64,000 nt of DNA, taken from NCBI RefSeq assembly GCF_011305535.1, contig NZ_CP049905.1, positions 5,206,001-5,270,000 on the forward strand, in the 5' to 3' direction. The translations under genes and the position numbers were made by a program. Below, in pieces: positions 7,850-16,695 of the stretch. Every line of letters begins with the position of its first letter. The first letter of the stretch is position 1. The notes under the pieces are model-generated. The model did no database searches, had not been told where the DNA came from, and saw only the letters and a program-made list of their open reading frames with translations. This DNA is from Diaphorobacter sp. HDW4B. Lineage in GTDB: Bacteria > Pseudomonadota > Gammaproteobacteria > Burkholderiales > Burkholderiaceae_C.

Positions 7850-8767
7850 TCACCCTTTGGCATCGAGGCGTTTGAACATCGCCGACAGCAGGTCGCGCAT
7901 CTTCATGATGCGAGGCCGGCGCAGCGCCTCGAAATGCCAGCTCAGCCCGAACGCATAACGCGGAAAAGCGACCGGACAAGGTGAGGACTCGAACATCCCC
8001 AATCGACACAATGCAGCCGCCGCGTGACTTGGAATCGTGGCGATGCAATCGCCACCGCGCAGCAGAAACGGCAGCCCGGAAAAATGCGTGGTGGCCGCGT
8101 GCACCGTGCGTTTGAGACCATGTTCTGCCAGCACCTCGTCGGTGATGCCCGTGAGCCCGGAAAACGAGACCAGCAGATGCTCGCGCGCCAGAAACTCATC
8201 CAGCGTGAAAGCGCCCTGCTCCTTCGCGCGGAACGCCGGATCGAAGACGACGGCATAGTCCGCGCTGCCGAGCGAGAGATGCCGGATGCGCGCATCGTTG
8301 ATGCTGCCGGACGTGATCGCCAGATCGATCTCGTGATCGTGCAGCGCGGCTGCGGCCATCTGGCTGTTGGTCTGGCGGAAGACCAAACGCGTTTGCGGCA
8401 GTTGCTCGCGTGCGAGCGCAATGATCTGCGCGCCGTAGGCCATCTCGAAATCGTCGGAGAGCCCGATGCGCACAATCTCCAGCGGCTGCGCGGGTTCATC
8501 CCCCACGCTCGCCAGCGTTTCCTCGACGATGCGCAGCGCCTCGTTGATCGCCGGATGCAGCAGCACCGCGCGCGGAGTTGGCTGCAGGCCGCGCTGCGTG
8601 CGCTTGAACAGCGGATCGCCGTACATCGCGCGCAGACGCTTGAGCGACGCGCTCACCGCCGCCTGGCTGATGCCCAGACGCTCGGCCGCACGCGTGGCAT
8701 TCAGCTCGCTCGCCAGCATCTGGAACACCCGCAGCAGATTCAGATCGACGCGTCTGTCATCAAGCAT
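7850..8767 (-). CDS. LysR-family transcriptional regulator
   Basis: The 305-residue protein has an N-terminal winged helix-turn-helix (about residues 8-65: LLRVFQMLASELNATRAAERLGIS in part, then SASLKRLR). A periplasmic-binding-like effector domain follows. It begins DRRVDLNLLRVF, as many LysR proteins do. It diverges from the EamA transporter gene starting at 8822 with a gap of about 54 bases, the usual arrangement for a LysR protein controlling its neighbour. The effector is unknown. Confidence 0.88.
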   Translation of the reverse strand: MLDDRRVDLNLLRVFQMLASELNATRAAERLGISQAAVSASLKRLRAMYGDPLFKRTQRGLQPTPRAVLLHPAINEALRIVEETLASVGDEPAQPLEIVRIGLSDDFEMAYGAQIIALAREQLPQTRLVFRQTNSQMAAAALHDHEIDLAITSGSINDARIRHLSLGSADYAVVFDPAFRAKEQGAFTLDEFLAREHLLVSFSGLTGITDEVLAEHGLKRTVHAATTHFSGLPFLLRGGDCIATIPSHAAAALCRLGMFESSPCPVAFPRYAFGLSWHFEALRRPRIMKMRDLLSAMFKRLDAKG

Positions 8768-8821
8768 AGTGATAACTGATAGTTTCCATACTTGTTTGGA
8801 TTATGCCAAGCAGCTTCTACC

Positions 8822-9742
8822 ATGCTGCGAATGCAGCGCAAACACATTCTTCTGGCCGTCATGGTCACCGCCATCTGGGGCATCAATTTTTCGGTGATCC
8901 GCATTGGCCTTGGCTCGTTCCCGCCGCTGTTGCTGCTGGCGCTGCGCTTTGTGCTGGCCGCCCTGCCCGCGCTTTTTCTGCCACGCCCCAAGAACATTTC
9001 CTGGCCGCGCATGATTGCCATCGCGTCCACGCTGTTCATCGGGCAGTTTTCGCTGCTGTTTCTCAGCATGTCGCACGGTCTGTCCGCAGGACTTGCTGCC
9101 GTCATTTTGCAAGCGCAGGCATTTCTCACCATGCTGTTTGCCGCCATGGCTTTCGGCGAAAAGATCCGCCTGAACCACATCATCGGCAGCCTGCTCGCCG
9201 CCTGCGGACTGGCGCTGATCGCCACGTCGGCCGGCGGTGCGCAGTTCACCCTGATCGGCTTTGCGCTGTGCATCGCCGCCGCCGTGAGTTGGGCCATCGG
9301 CAACGTGTTGCTGCGCGGATCGGGCTCGGCCGACATGATGGCGCTGATGGCCTGGCTCAGCGTGATCCCGCCCCTGCCGCTGCTGGCGATGTCCGCCGTC
9401 ATGGAAGGCCCGGAGCGCATGGTCCACGCGCTCACGCACATCAATCTGAGCGGCGTTTTTGCCGTGCTGTATCTGGCCGTGCTCTCGACCACCGTCGGCT
9501 ACGGCGTCTGGGGCAAGCTGATTCGGGAATATCCGGCGTCGAAGATTGCGCCGTTTTCCTTGCTGGTTCCGGTGTTTGGATTGAGCGCTCCTGCGGTCAT
9601 TCTGGGGGAGCGATTCAATGCTGGCGAATTGCTGGGGGCAGTGGCTGTGTTGGCAGGTCTGGTCGTGTTGATTGGATCGCGTGCGCAGTTGGGCAAGCTG
9701 TTGCAGTGTTTTGGCGCTTCTGCCGCACGAAAACCAATTTGA
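8822..9742 (+). CDS. EamA/DMT-family transporter (LysR-linked)
   Basis: This 306-residue inner-membrane protein has about ten hydrophobic helices arranged as two EamA repeats. The first repeat begins ILLAVMVTAIWGINFSVIRI. The start is taken as ATG 8822 (ATG 8831 is possible); no good ribosome site is visible for either. Proteins of this family usually export amino acids or other metabolites; the substrate cannot be read from sequence. The divergent LysR gene is the probable regulator. Confidence 0.85.
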   Translation: MLRMQRKHILLAVMVTAIWGINFSVIRIGLGSFPPLLLLALRFVLAALPALFLPRPKNISWPRMIAIASTLFIGQFSLLFLSMSHGLSAGLAAVILQAQAFLTMLFAAMAFGEKIRLNHIIGSLLAACGLALIATSAGGAQFTLIGFALCIAAAVSWAIGNVLLRGSGSADMMALMAWLSVIPPLPLLAMSAVMEGPERMVHALTHINLSGVFAVLYLAVLSTTVGYGVWGKLIREYPASKIAPFSLLVPVFGLSAPAVILGERFNAGELLGAVAVLAGLVVLIGSRAQLGKLLQCFGASAARKPI

Positions 9743-9842
9743 CCCGATAAGTTCGTGCGATACAACGCAATCAATTCGAGTAACATTTTGATTCAATCGG
9801 GTTTAATACCCAGAACATCATCTGTCATTCGAGGATTTTTCA

Positions 9843-10952
9843 ATGGGGCTTACTTTTTCGCGGAGTGTCAAAGTCGGTGTGCTCCGGTTCAATTTTTCTG
9901 GATCGGGAATTGGCGTTTCCGCAGGAGTCCCCGGACTTCGAATCGGAACAGGCCCCAGGGGGGCGTACATCAGCGGTGGAGTCGCAGGTTTTCGATATCG
10001 AAAAAGTTTAAACAGCAAGCCTCGAATCGCCTCGACGGAGCATTCGAGGCCTACCCAAGTTGACTTGGAAAGTCCGAACAGCCCACACGACGCTGTCCGT
10101 GCCCCGAACATCGTACATACCGAAATCCACGACACAGATATCCTCGAGCTTGTTGATTCCAGTAGCGACGACTTGGTGCGCTCCATAGGTGAACAGCAGT
10201 CCAAGATTTCGGCGTGGCCGTTTCTATTGTTCGGCCTTTTATTCCTCATGGTGGTACTGGGACACAATTTTCCCAACATGCCATCGGTAGTCAAATGGTT
10301 GGGGGGGCTTGTCATTGCTGCAGTCACCTATTGGTGCTTTCAACGCGACAAGCTAAAAAAGCTCACCGTACTTTTCTACGAGCCGGATGCGCCAGCGAGC
10401 GCATTGTTTGAAGATTTGATGACTGCATTCAAGAAAGCATCATCTCAACAGAAGCTCAAAGCCATCACCGTCACCTCCCGCTATGCCGATACGAAGTACT
10501 CTGCCGGAGCCCAGCAGGGCCTCAAGTTTGGTTCGGCTTCTGCTCACCTTGGTGACGCTCCAAATGTTGTCGCCAACATATCTATACCGATATTTACAGC
10601 AGAAAAGACAACCTTGGCCTTTTACCCAGATCGGATACTGATCTTCAAGGATGGAAAGGTCGGCTCAATCAACTACTCGTCCATTGACGTGGAATGCAAC
10701 GCTGTCACCTATGTTGAAGAGGAATCAGTCCCAAACGATGCGCGTGTAGTGGGCCACACATGGAAATATGTCAATAAAAAAGGTGGGCCAGATCGCCGAT
10801 TCAAAGACAACAAGCAAATACCGCTGTGCGCATACACTCAAATGAAATTACGGACTTCAACAGGTTTGGACGTCCAGTTTCTCGGTTCAAAAGAGAACGC
10901 ATTCAATGATCTCGCCTCCGCTCTTTTGAGAACCTCACGAGTCATGCGTTAG
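9843..10952 (+). CDS. DUF4236 domain membrane protein
   Basis: The N-terminal 55 residues match DUF4236, a glycine-rich beta segment (LRFNFSGSGIGVSAGVPGLR, then GPRGAYISGG). Two predicted membrane helices follow at about residues 124-165. A soluble C-terminal domain of about 200 residues then follows; it is not recognised. GAGGA precedes the ATG at 9843. An IS481-family element is inserted immediately after the stop codon: the TAG at 10950-10952 lies inside the left target duplication. The coding region is thus intact, but the downstream terminator is displaced. Confidence 0.72.
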   Translation: MGLTFSRSVKVGVLRFNFSGSGIGVSAGVPGLRIGTGPRGAYISGGVAGFRYRKSLNSKPRIASTEHSRPTQVDLESPNSPHDAVRAPNIVHTEIHDTDILELVDSSSDDLVRSIGEQQSKISAWPFLLFGLLFLMVVLGHNFPNMPSVVKWLGGLVIAAVTYWCFQRDKLKKLTVLFYEPDAPASALFEDLMTAFKKASSQQKLKAITVTSRYADTKYSAGAQQGLKFGSASAHLGDAPNVVANISIPIFTAEKTTLAFYPDRILIFKDGKVGSINYSSIDVECNAVTYVEEESVPNDARVVGHTWKYVNKKGGPDRRFKDNKQIPLCAYTQMKLRTSTGLDVQFLGSKENAFNDLASALLRTSRVMR

Positions 10953-11914
10953 ATGTCAGGTCCCGGATGATTGCGCACGTTCTTTTCAAACAATTTTGGA
11001 TGTGACGCCTGCCATCGCTTGAGGGCCTGAACGGGCGTTTCATGCCGCAGAGCTTTCTGTGGAATCTGCTGGTTGTACAGCCACACAAAGCGATGAAGCG
11101 TCTTCTCTAGATCCTCTGCACTGTTGAAGTGATGCGTGCGCAGCACTTGGCTGAGCCTTCCGTTGAAGCGCTCCACCATTCCGTTGGTACGTGGCGTTCT
11201 GGGCCGTGTGAGTCGGTGCTCTATACCGAGTTCCTTGCACAGTAAATCAAACTCGTGATCACCGCTTGGTTGCTTCTCGTGCTTGCCAAACAGACGATCC
11301 GAGAACTCTTTGCCGTTATCTGTGAGGATCGTGCGAATCTTGAAGCAAGCAGCTTTCTTCAGGGTCGCCAAAAACGCGTGCGCAGCCGCTGCCGTCTTGT
11401 ATTGCTTGATCTGGATGAACACCCAACGCGTAGCTCGGTCAATGGCAACAAAGACATATCGGCGCTTGTTCTCATCCTGCATCTGGGGCAGGTACTTCAC
11501 ATCAATGTGCACATAGCCCGGCTCATAGGCTTTGAACGGTTTGCTTTCGTGCTCGGCTCGAACGGCCGTGGGTAAGCGCGAATGTCCTCGGCGACGCAGC
11601 AATCGATCCAGCGCCGAGCGGCTCATCGCAGGTTCAATGAATTCGTGAACGACTGCCAGCAAATCATCCAGAGGCAGCAGCAGTTGAGATCGCAGATAGA
11701 TCACCAGCTCTTCCTGCGCTGCGTTGAGCGTTGTCTGCAGGTGATGAGCGGTATGGCTTTCATCCTGCACGCTTGTGCGATGGCGCCACTTGCGCACCGT
11801 ACCAAGTCCAATGCCATATTGCTGCGCAAGCTCGTGGTCGGACGCACTCGATTGCTGCAGCGCCAGGCGAATCGCTGGCGTGGTGGTTGCGTTCTTGTGC
11901 AATGAGATCAGCAT
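10949..11914 (-). CDS. IS481-family transposase
   Basis: The 321-residue transposase has an N-terminal helix-turn-helix (DHELAQQYGIGLGTVRKWRHR) and an rve/DDE core. The catalytic acidic residues are visible in HIDVKYLPQ, LTDNGKEF and NGMVERFNGR. The start is ATG 11914. The reading frame passes through the left inverted repeat and out of the IS. The stop TAA (10949-10951 on this strand) is provided by the duplicated target sequence. The gene is otherwise intact, so the element may be active. Confidence 0.92.
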   Translation of the reverse strand: MLISLHKNATTTPAIRLALQQSSASDHELAQQYGIGLGTVRKWRHRTSVQDESHTAHHLQTTLNAAQEELVIYLRSQLLLPLDDLLAVVHEFIEPAMSRSALDRLLRRRGHSRLPTAVRAEHESKPFKAYEPGYVHIDVKYLPQMQDENKRRYVFVAIDRATRWVFIQIKQYKTAAAAHAFLATLKKAACFKIRTILTDNGKEFSDRLFGKHEKQPSGDHEFDLLCKELGIEHRLTRPRTPRTNGMVERFNGRLSQVLRTHHFNSAEDLEKTLHRFVWLYNQQIPQKALRHETPVQALKRWQASHPKLFEKNVRNHPGPDI

Positions 11915-12024
11915 GGCGTCTCTCCTGTCTCGATGCGCCATGTTGCCACAACCGCTTTGAGTACCTCTCGGCTGAACAGTAGCGGACGCTTGGTTTTTAC
12001 GATCCAATCATCCGGGACCTGACA
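10954..12024 (-). mobile_element. Complete IS481-family insertion sequence with target duplication
   Basis: The element is 1071 bases long. Its ends are 20-base perfect inverted repeats, TGTCAGGTCCCGGATGATTG at 10954-10973 and its complement at 12005-12024. They start with TGT and end with ACA as in IS481. GTTAGA is duplicated immediately outside both ends (10948-10953 and 12025-12030). Intact ends, an intact transposase and a clean duplication indicate a simple, probably recent insertion without adjacent deletion. Confidence 0.93.
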
Positions 12025-12072
12025 GTTAGATAGTGAATTAGGTTGCTCGCGCTCAGACTGGAGTTTTGTTGT

Positions 12073-12396
12073 TCACGCTGACGCACACTTGTTCGAGCGC
12101 CCACGCGCGCGCAGCGAAGCCGAGTCTTGCAGCTTGCGGCCCAGCACGTCGTCGCTGGCCACCTGGTTGATGTCGCCCTCCATGCCCAGCACGCGCAGCG
12201 CCTTGAGATAGGTGCCGAGAGAGACCGCCGGATCGCCCGCTTCCAACCGCGCCAAGGTGTTCCGCGAGATGCCGACCCGTTCGGCGAACAGCGAGGCGGA
12301 GAGATCGCGCCTGCTGCGGGCAAGCTCGATGCGGTGCCCCAGCTCATTGGAGAGCTTGGTCAGCGAGAGCGACAGAGGATGTTGAGTGCGAGGCAT
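12073..12396 (-). CDS. XRE/HipB-like regulator without visible HipA partner
   Basis: The 107-residue protein has an XRE helix-turn-helix (LFAERVGISRNTLARLEAGD) followed by LGTYLKALRVLG and DDVLGRKLQD. That pattern is typical of HipB-like proteins that precede a HipA kinase. No hipA follows: 48 bases after the stop lies the IS481 element. Because the IS has a clean target duplication, hipA loss must be older than, or unrelated to, that insertion. CCATATCTTCA lies 8 bases upstream of the ATG and recurs at 12478-12519, suggesting autoregulation. Confidence 0.78.
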   Translation of the reverse strand: MPRTQHPLSLSLTKLSNELGHRIELARSRRDLSASLFAERVGISRNTLARLEAGDPAVSLGTYLKALRVLGMEGDINQVASDDVLGRKLQDSASLRARGRSNKCASA

Positions 12397-12403
12397 ATTT
12401 GCT

Positions 12404-12519
12404 CCATATCTTCAACAAATTTTTATGTTTTTGCTCATTTTATAGAGTTTCATTTCAAATCGCAATGAAAAATACATCCATATCTTGAACAGTTATCGTA
12501 TTTATTGCTCAAGATATGG
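12404..12519. promoter_or_regulatory. Three CCATATCTTSA half-sites, two forming an inverted repeat
   Basis: CCATATCTTGA (12478-12488) and TCAAGATATGG (12509-12519) are perfect 11-base arms of an inverted repeat. A third copy, CCATATCTTCA (12404-12414), lies just upstream of the XRE start. The set covers the AT-rich gap between the leftward XRE gene and the rightward SDR gene (ATG 12593). It probably binds the XRE protein and may control both genes. Confidence 0.62.
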
Positions 12520-12592
12520 AAATTTTCAACGCAGAAACAGATTCCGAAAATCCTCTTGGCAGTGCTGCACCAGTTCGCTTAGGCTCGATGGC

Positions 12593-13387
12593 ATGAACAT
12601 CTCCACCACACCTTCCTCTTCTTCCATCCACTTTGGTCTGGACGACCGCGTCTGCATCGTCACCGGCGGCGCGCAAGGCATCGGCGCGGCCTGTGCACAG
12701 CGCTTTGCGCGTGAGAATGCCAAGGTGATCGTCTCCGACGTGAACGACGCCATCGGCCAGCAGTTGGCCGACACCATCAACGGCACCTACATCCATTGCG
12801 ATGTGGGCAACAAGGCCGAGGTGGATGCGCTCGTCAAGCAGGTGATGGCGCAGCATGGTCGCATCGACGTGCTGGTCAACAACGCCGGTATCTTCAAGGT
12901 GGCTGATTTTCTGGACATCGCCGAAGAAGACTTCGACGCCGTACTGCGTGTGAACATCAAGGGGGCCTTTCTCATGGGCCAGGCCGTGGCACGCGAGATG
13001 GCGCGTCAGGGCTCGGGCAGCATCATCAACATGAGTTCGGTGAACAGCGTGCTGGCGATTCCCAATCTGGCCAGCTACAACGTGAGCAAGGGCGGCATCA
13101 ACCAGCTCACGCGCGTGATGGCGCTGTCGCTGGCCGACAAGGGCGTGCGCGTGAATGCGGTCGCTCCCGGCACCATCGCCACCGAGCTTGCGGCCAAGGC
13201 CGTGCTGACCAGCGAAGAAGCCAAGAACAAGGTGATGAGCCGCACGCCGATGAAGCGCTTGGGCACGCCAGAAGAAGTGGCAGACGCGGTGGCCTGGCTG
13301 GCCAGCGATGCCTCAAGCTATGTGACGGCCGACATCATCACCATCGATGGCGGGCGCATGGCGCTGAACTACACCGTGGCTGTGTGA
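12593..13387 (+). CDS. SDR-family NAD(P)-dependent oxidoreductase
   Basis: The 264-residue protein is a classical short-chain dehydrogenase. It has the cofactor motif [12 protein letters not shown], the catalytic Ser in INMSSVNS, and YNVSK with catalytic Tyr and Lys. The start is ATG 12593; a longer upstream frame is unlikely to be translated because it would cover the XRE operators. Substrate is unknown. It lies near the gluconate genes but on the opposite strand, separated from them by a terminator, so a sugar-acid role is only a possibility. Confidence 0.83.
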   Translation: MNISTTPSSSSIHFGLDDRVCIVTGGAQGIGAACAQRFARENAKVIVSDVNDAIGQQLADTINGTYIHCDVGNKAEVDALVKQVMAQHGRIDVLVNNAGIFKVADFLDIAEEDFDAVLRVNIKGAFLMGQAVAREMARQGSGSIINMSSVNSVLAIPNLASYNVSKGGINQLTRVMALSLADKGVRVNAVAPGTIATELAAKAVLTSEEAKNKVMSRTPMKRLGTPEEVADAVAWLASDASSYVTADIITIDGGRMALNYTVAV

Positions 13388-13437
13388 CATCTGCCCTTTT
13401 GCCGGCATCTCTCACGGGATGGCGGCAAAATAGCGCC

Positions 13438-13854
13438 ATGCGACTACTCCACACGATGCTGCGCGTTGGCAATCTCCAGCGCTCTATTGATTTCTACACC
13501 AAGGTGCTTGGCATGACGCTGCTGCGCACGTCCGAGAACCCCGAGTACAAGTACTCGCTGGCGTTCGTCGGCTACGAAGGCGGCAACCCCGGCCAGGCCG
13601 AGATCGAGCTGACCTTCAACTGGGGTACCGAAAGCTACGACATGGGCACCGCCTACGGTCACATCGCTCTGGGCGTGCCCGATGCGTATGCGGCCTGCGA
13701 GAAGATCAAGGCCAACGGCGGCAACGTCACGCGCGAAGCCGGTCCCGTCAAAGGCGGCTCGACTGTGATCGCGTTCGTGACGGATCCTGATGGCTACAAA
13801 ATTGAATTGATCGAAAGGAAAGAGGATCAAGGCGCGGGCACGGGTCTGCGCTGA
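13438..13854 (+). CDS. gloA: Lactoylglutathione lyase (glyoxalase I)
   Basis: The 138-residue protein converts the methylglyoxal-glutathione hemithioacetal to S-lactoylglutathione. It has two paired VOC repeats. The metal ligands appear in LLHTMLRV (His), IELTFNWG (Glu), YGHIALGV (His) and YKIELIER (Glu). The length matches the short Ni/Co-dependent bacterial class. ATG 13438 is chosen because the family begins [12 protein letters not shown] strong hairpin terminator follows. Confidence 0.93.
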   Translation: MRLLHTMLRVGNLQRSIDFYTKVLGMTLLRTSENPEYKYSLAFVGYEGGNPGQAEIELTFNWGTESYDMGTAYGHIALGVPDAYAACEKIKANGGNVTREAGPVKGGSTVIAFVTDPDGYKIELIERKEDQGAGTGLR

Positions 13855-13882
13855 TCATTCTTTCGGATCTTTCAGCCAAAAC

Positions 13883-13917
13883 AAAACGGCGATGCGCTTT
13901 GGGCACATCGCCGTTTT
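13883..13917. terminator. Bidirectional hairpin terminator between gloA and eda
   Basis: AAAACGGCGATG (13883-13894) pairs with CATCGCCGTTTT (13906-13917) across an 11-base loop. A T-run follows the stem on the plus strand and an A-run precedes it, so it can act as an intrinsic terminator for both gloA and the leftward edd-eda genes. Confidence 0.85.
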
Positions 13918-13932
13918 TCGTTGCCGGTTGGA

Positions 13933-14598
13933 TCAGCTATTGCGCGGACGCAGCAGCGCCGTATCCCACGCCAGACGCGTGATGTGCGCCCAGTCCTTGG
14001 CGGCCACCACATCGGCGGGAACGAGCCACGAGCCGCCTACGCAGATCACATTGGACAGCATCAGAAACTCTGCCGCGTTGCTGGGCGACACGCCGCCTGT
14101 CGGGCAGAACTTCACGTCGAAGAACGGGCCTTGCCAGGCCTTGAGCATGGGGATGCCGCCTGCCTGCAGGGCGGGGAAGAACTTCAGGTGATCGAAGCCT
14201 GCTTCGCGGGCCATCATCACTTCGCTGCTGGTGGCTACGCCGGGCAACAGGGGGAGCTTGGCATCTTGGGCGGCCTGCGCCATCTTTTCGGTGAACCCGG
14301 GGCTCACGGCAAAGCGCGCGCCTGCGTCGGCGGCGGCTTTCGCATCGGCTGCCGTGCGCACGGTGCCTGCGCCGATGACGGCTTCGGGCACATCACGCGC
14401 GATGGCTTCGATGCAGGCCAGTGCCTGCGGTGTGCGCAGTGTCACTTCGAGCATGCGAATGCCACCAGCCACCAAGGCCTTGGCCATCGGGACGGCGTCG
14501 CTGACGTTGTTGAGAACGATGACCGGGATGACGGGCGCGTCGCTCATCACGTCGAGTGCGGTCAGTTGGGTTGGGAGTTGTTTGAGTTCTACAGCCAT
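13933..14598 (-). CDS. eda: 2-keto-3-deoxy-6-phosphogluconate (KDPG) aldolase
   Basis: The 221-residue aldolase cleaves KDPG to pyruvate and glyceraldehyde 3-phosphate, the last Entner-Doudoroff step. Class I features are visible: [26 protein letters not shown], and the Schiff-base lysine in [10 protein letters not shown]. The start ATG 14598 lies within the last ten bases of edd (overlap 14589-14598), so translation is probably coupled. It is the distal gene of the gluconate cluster. Confidence 0.94.
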   Translation of the reverse strand: MAVELKQLPTQLTALDVMSDAPVIPVIVLNNVSDAVPMAKALVAGGIRMLEVTLRTPQALACIEAIARDVPEAVIGAGTVRTAADAKAAADAGARFAVSPGFTEKMAQAAQDAKLPLLPGVATSSEVMMAREAGFDHLKFFPALQAGGIPMLKAWQGPFFDVKFCPTGGVSPSNAAEFLMLSNVICVGGSWLVPADVVAAKDWAHITRLAWDTALLRPRNS

Positions 14599-16394
14599 GT
14601 GCAAGCACCTTCTTCTGCGCTGAGCGCATTGCGGCGGAAACCGGCGAACAACTCGCGACCCCAGCCGTGGCCGTTGGCCTTGAGTTCGGATGCGGGGGGA
14701 GTTGCGTTGGGGCGGCTCTGCCATTGATCGGCCGGCACCAACACGTCGAGCGTACCAGCGACAGCATCGAGGCGAATCATATCGCCGTCCAGCACCTTGG
14801 CGAGCGGGCCGCCAGCCAAAGCCTCAGGGCTGACATGGATGGCCGCAGGCACCTTGCCCGAGGCTCCGCTCATGCGCCCATCGGTGACCAGCGCCACGCG
14901 AAATCCCTTGTTCTGCAACACGGCCAGCGGCGGCGTGAGCTTGTGCAGTTCGGGCATGCCGTTGGCTTGCGGGCCCTGCCAGCGGACCACGCAGACCACA
15001 TCACGATCGAGTTCGCCGTTCTGGAATGCGTCCTGCAAAGCAGCCTGCGAACTGAACACCTTGGCAGGCGCTTCGATGATGTGACGGTCTTCGGGCACCG
15101 CCGACACCTTGATGACGCAACGGCCCAGATTGCCCTTGAGCAGCATGAGTCCGCCCGTTGCCTGAAACGGCGCGGTATGCGGACGCAGTACGGACTCGTC
15201 GCCCGACGCGCCGCTGTCCTGCCACTGCAAGCGCCCTTCCCTCTCTTCGGGAATGCGCGTGAATTCACGGATGCCGCCTGCGCGCACGGCCAGCACATCG
15301 GCGTGCATGAAGCCACCGTCGAGCAGTTCGCGGATCACATAACCTGGGCCACCAGCGGCCTGGAACTGGTTCACGTCCGCGCTGCCGTTCGGATAGACGC
15401 GGGCGAGCAGCGGCACGACGGAAGACAGCGCCGAGAAATCGTCCCAATCGATGACAATGCCCGCAGCGCGCGCCACCGCCACCCAGTGGATCAGGTGATT
15501 GGTGGAGCCGCCCGTGGCCAGCAGCGCGACCATGGCGTTGACGATCACGCGTTCGTCGATCAGTTTGCCGATGGGCGGGCAATCCTTCTGCAGCACGGTG
15601 CGCGTGGCTTCGCGAGTCAGCTCTGCGCGCATCTCGTTGCCGGGGTTGATGAAGGCGGTTCCGGGCACATGCAGGCCCATGGCTTCGAGCAGCATCTGGT
15701 TGCTGTTGGCCGTGCCGTAGAAGGTGCAAGTGCCTTCGGAATGGTAGGCGTGCATTTCCGCGTCGAGCAGCTTGTCGCGGCCGACGAGGCCTTGCGCCGC
15801 TTCTTCGCGCACCTTGGCCTTGGCGCTGTTGGACAGGCCCGAGGTCATCGGTCCGGCAGGCACAAACACGGTGGGCAGATGGCCGAACTGCAGCGCGCCG
15901 ATCAGCAGACCCGGCACGATCTTGTCACACACGCCGAGCATCAGCGCCGCATCGGACACATCGTGCGAGAGCGACACGGCCGTGCTCATCGCGATCACAT
16001 CGCGCGAGAACAGCGACAGCTCCATGCCGGGCGCGCCCTGCGTCACGCCGTCGCACATCGCAGGCACGCCGCCCGCGACCTGCGCCGTCGCGCCATGCAG
16101 GCGGGCTTCGGCCTTGATCAGATCGGGATAGTGCTGCAGCGGCGCGTGCGCCGAGAGCATGTCGTTGTAGGCCGTGACGATGCCGATGTTCGGCGACTTG
16201 GCCGCGACGACGCGCAGCTTGTCGTTGCCCGGCATGGCCGCAAACGCGTGCGCCACGTTCGCGCAGCCCAGACGCGACGCACCGCGATCACGCCCGGAAT
16301 GAAATTCGACCTGCTCCAGATAGGCGCGGCGGGTGTCCGCACTGCGCTCGCGAATGCGCCGGGTGACGGCTTCAACGGTGGGATGTACTGACAT
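14589..16394 (-). CDS. edd: Phosphogluconate dehydratase
   Basis: The 601-residue enzyme dehydrates 6-phosphogluconate to KDPG. It belongs to the IlvD/Edd family with an iron-sulfur cluster. Visible motifs include [47 protein letters not shown] and [10 protein letters not shown], with [16 protein letters not shown] near the C-terminus. Length fits Edd rather than IlvD. It overlaps eda by ten bases and lies about 300 bases downstream of the TRAP genes in the same direction. Confidence 0.95.
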   Translation of the reverse strand: MSVHPTVEAVTRRIRERSADTRRAYLEQVEFHSGRDRGASRLGCANVAHAFAAMPGNDKLRVVAAKSPNIGIVTAYNDMLSAHAPLQHYPDLIKAEARLHGATAQVAGGVPAMCDGVTQGAPGMELSLFSRDVIAMSTAVSLSHDVSDAALMLGVCDKIVPGLLIGALQFGHLPTVFVPAGPMTSGLSNSAKAKVREEAAQGLVGRDKLLDAEMHAYHSEGTCTFYGTANSNQMLLEAMGLHVPGTAFINPGNEMRAELTREATRTVLQKDCPPIGKLIDERVIVNAMVALLATGGSTNHLIHWVAVARAAGIVIDWDDFSALSSVVPLLARVYPNGSADVNQFQAAGGPGYVIRELLDGGFMHADVLAVRAGGIREFTRIPEEREGRLQWQDSGASGDESVLRPHTAPFQATGGLMLLKGNLGRCVIKVSAVPEDRHIIEAPAKVFSSQAALQDAFQNGELDRDVVCVVRWQGPQANGMPELHKLTPPLAVLQNKGFRVALVTDGRMSGASGKVPAAIHVSPEALAGGPLAKVLDGDMIRLDAVAGTLDVLVPADQWQSRPNATPPASELKANGHGWGRELFAGFRRNALSAEEGACTWL

Positions 16395-16695
16395 GTTGCT
16401 TGCCTTTTTGTTCTATCTGATGACGTCAATCGTAAGGCCGACGAATGACGATGCGAGCAAGTGGACTTTTCAACCCTCTGCGCAGAGTGCGCAGTGCAGG
16501 ATTCACTCACCACAATAACGAGATGGGGCCTCAGGCTAGACGCGAAGACGCAGACAGTACCGCCTGTACGGCAAGGCTTCGCAACGACGCATGAGGCCCC
16601 ATATCGTCACCTCGGCACGGGAACTCTTCGAGTCCACACAGGCCCGGACATGCGTCGCGGAGCCCAAGCAAAGAAAGAGTTCCTTCGACCGGTGA
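16395..16695. other. Intergenic region between edd and dctP with nested inverted repeats
   Basis: No gene is supported in these 301 bases. They contain the long hairpin at 16523-16602. A second inverted repeat is formed by GGAACTCTT at 16620-16628 and AAGAGTTCC at 16675-16683. The region may terminate or process the TRAP transcript and carry a separate promoter for edd. Confidence 0.6.
16523..16602. repeat. Extended intergenic hairpin with 11-base GC-rich arms
   Basis: ATGGGGCCTCA at 16523-16533 pairs with TGAGGCCCCAT at 16592-16602. The 58 bases between can form inner pairing (for example CAGTAC with GTACGG after a short loop). A long stem with structured interior and no T-run looks more like an intergenic repeat or RNA-processing element than a simple intrinsic terminator. 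Confidence 0.6.

Noticed and set aside
14667-16391. A 574-codon open frame opposite edd
   Set aside because: It mirrors the conserved Edd gene and its translation is Arg/His/Gln-rich without motifs. Similar shadows opposite the Pat-like gene, waaA and algC were rejected for the same reason.
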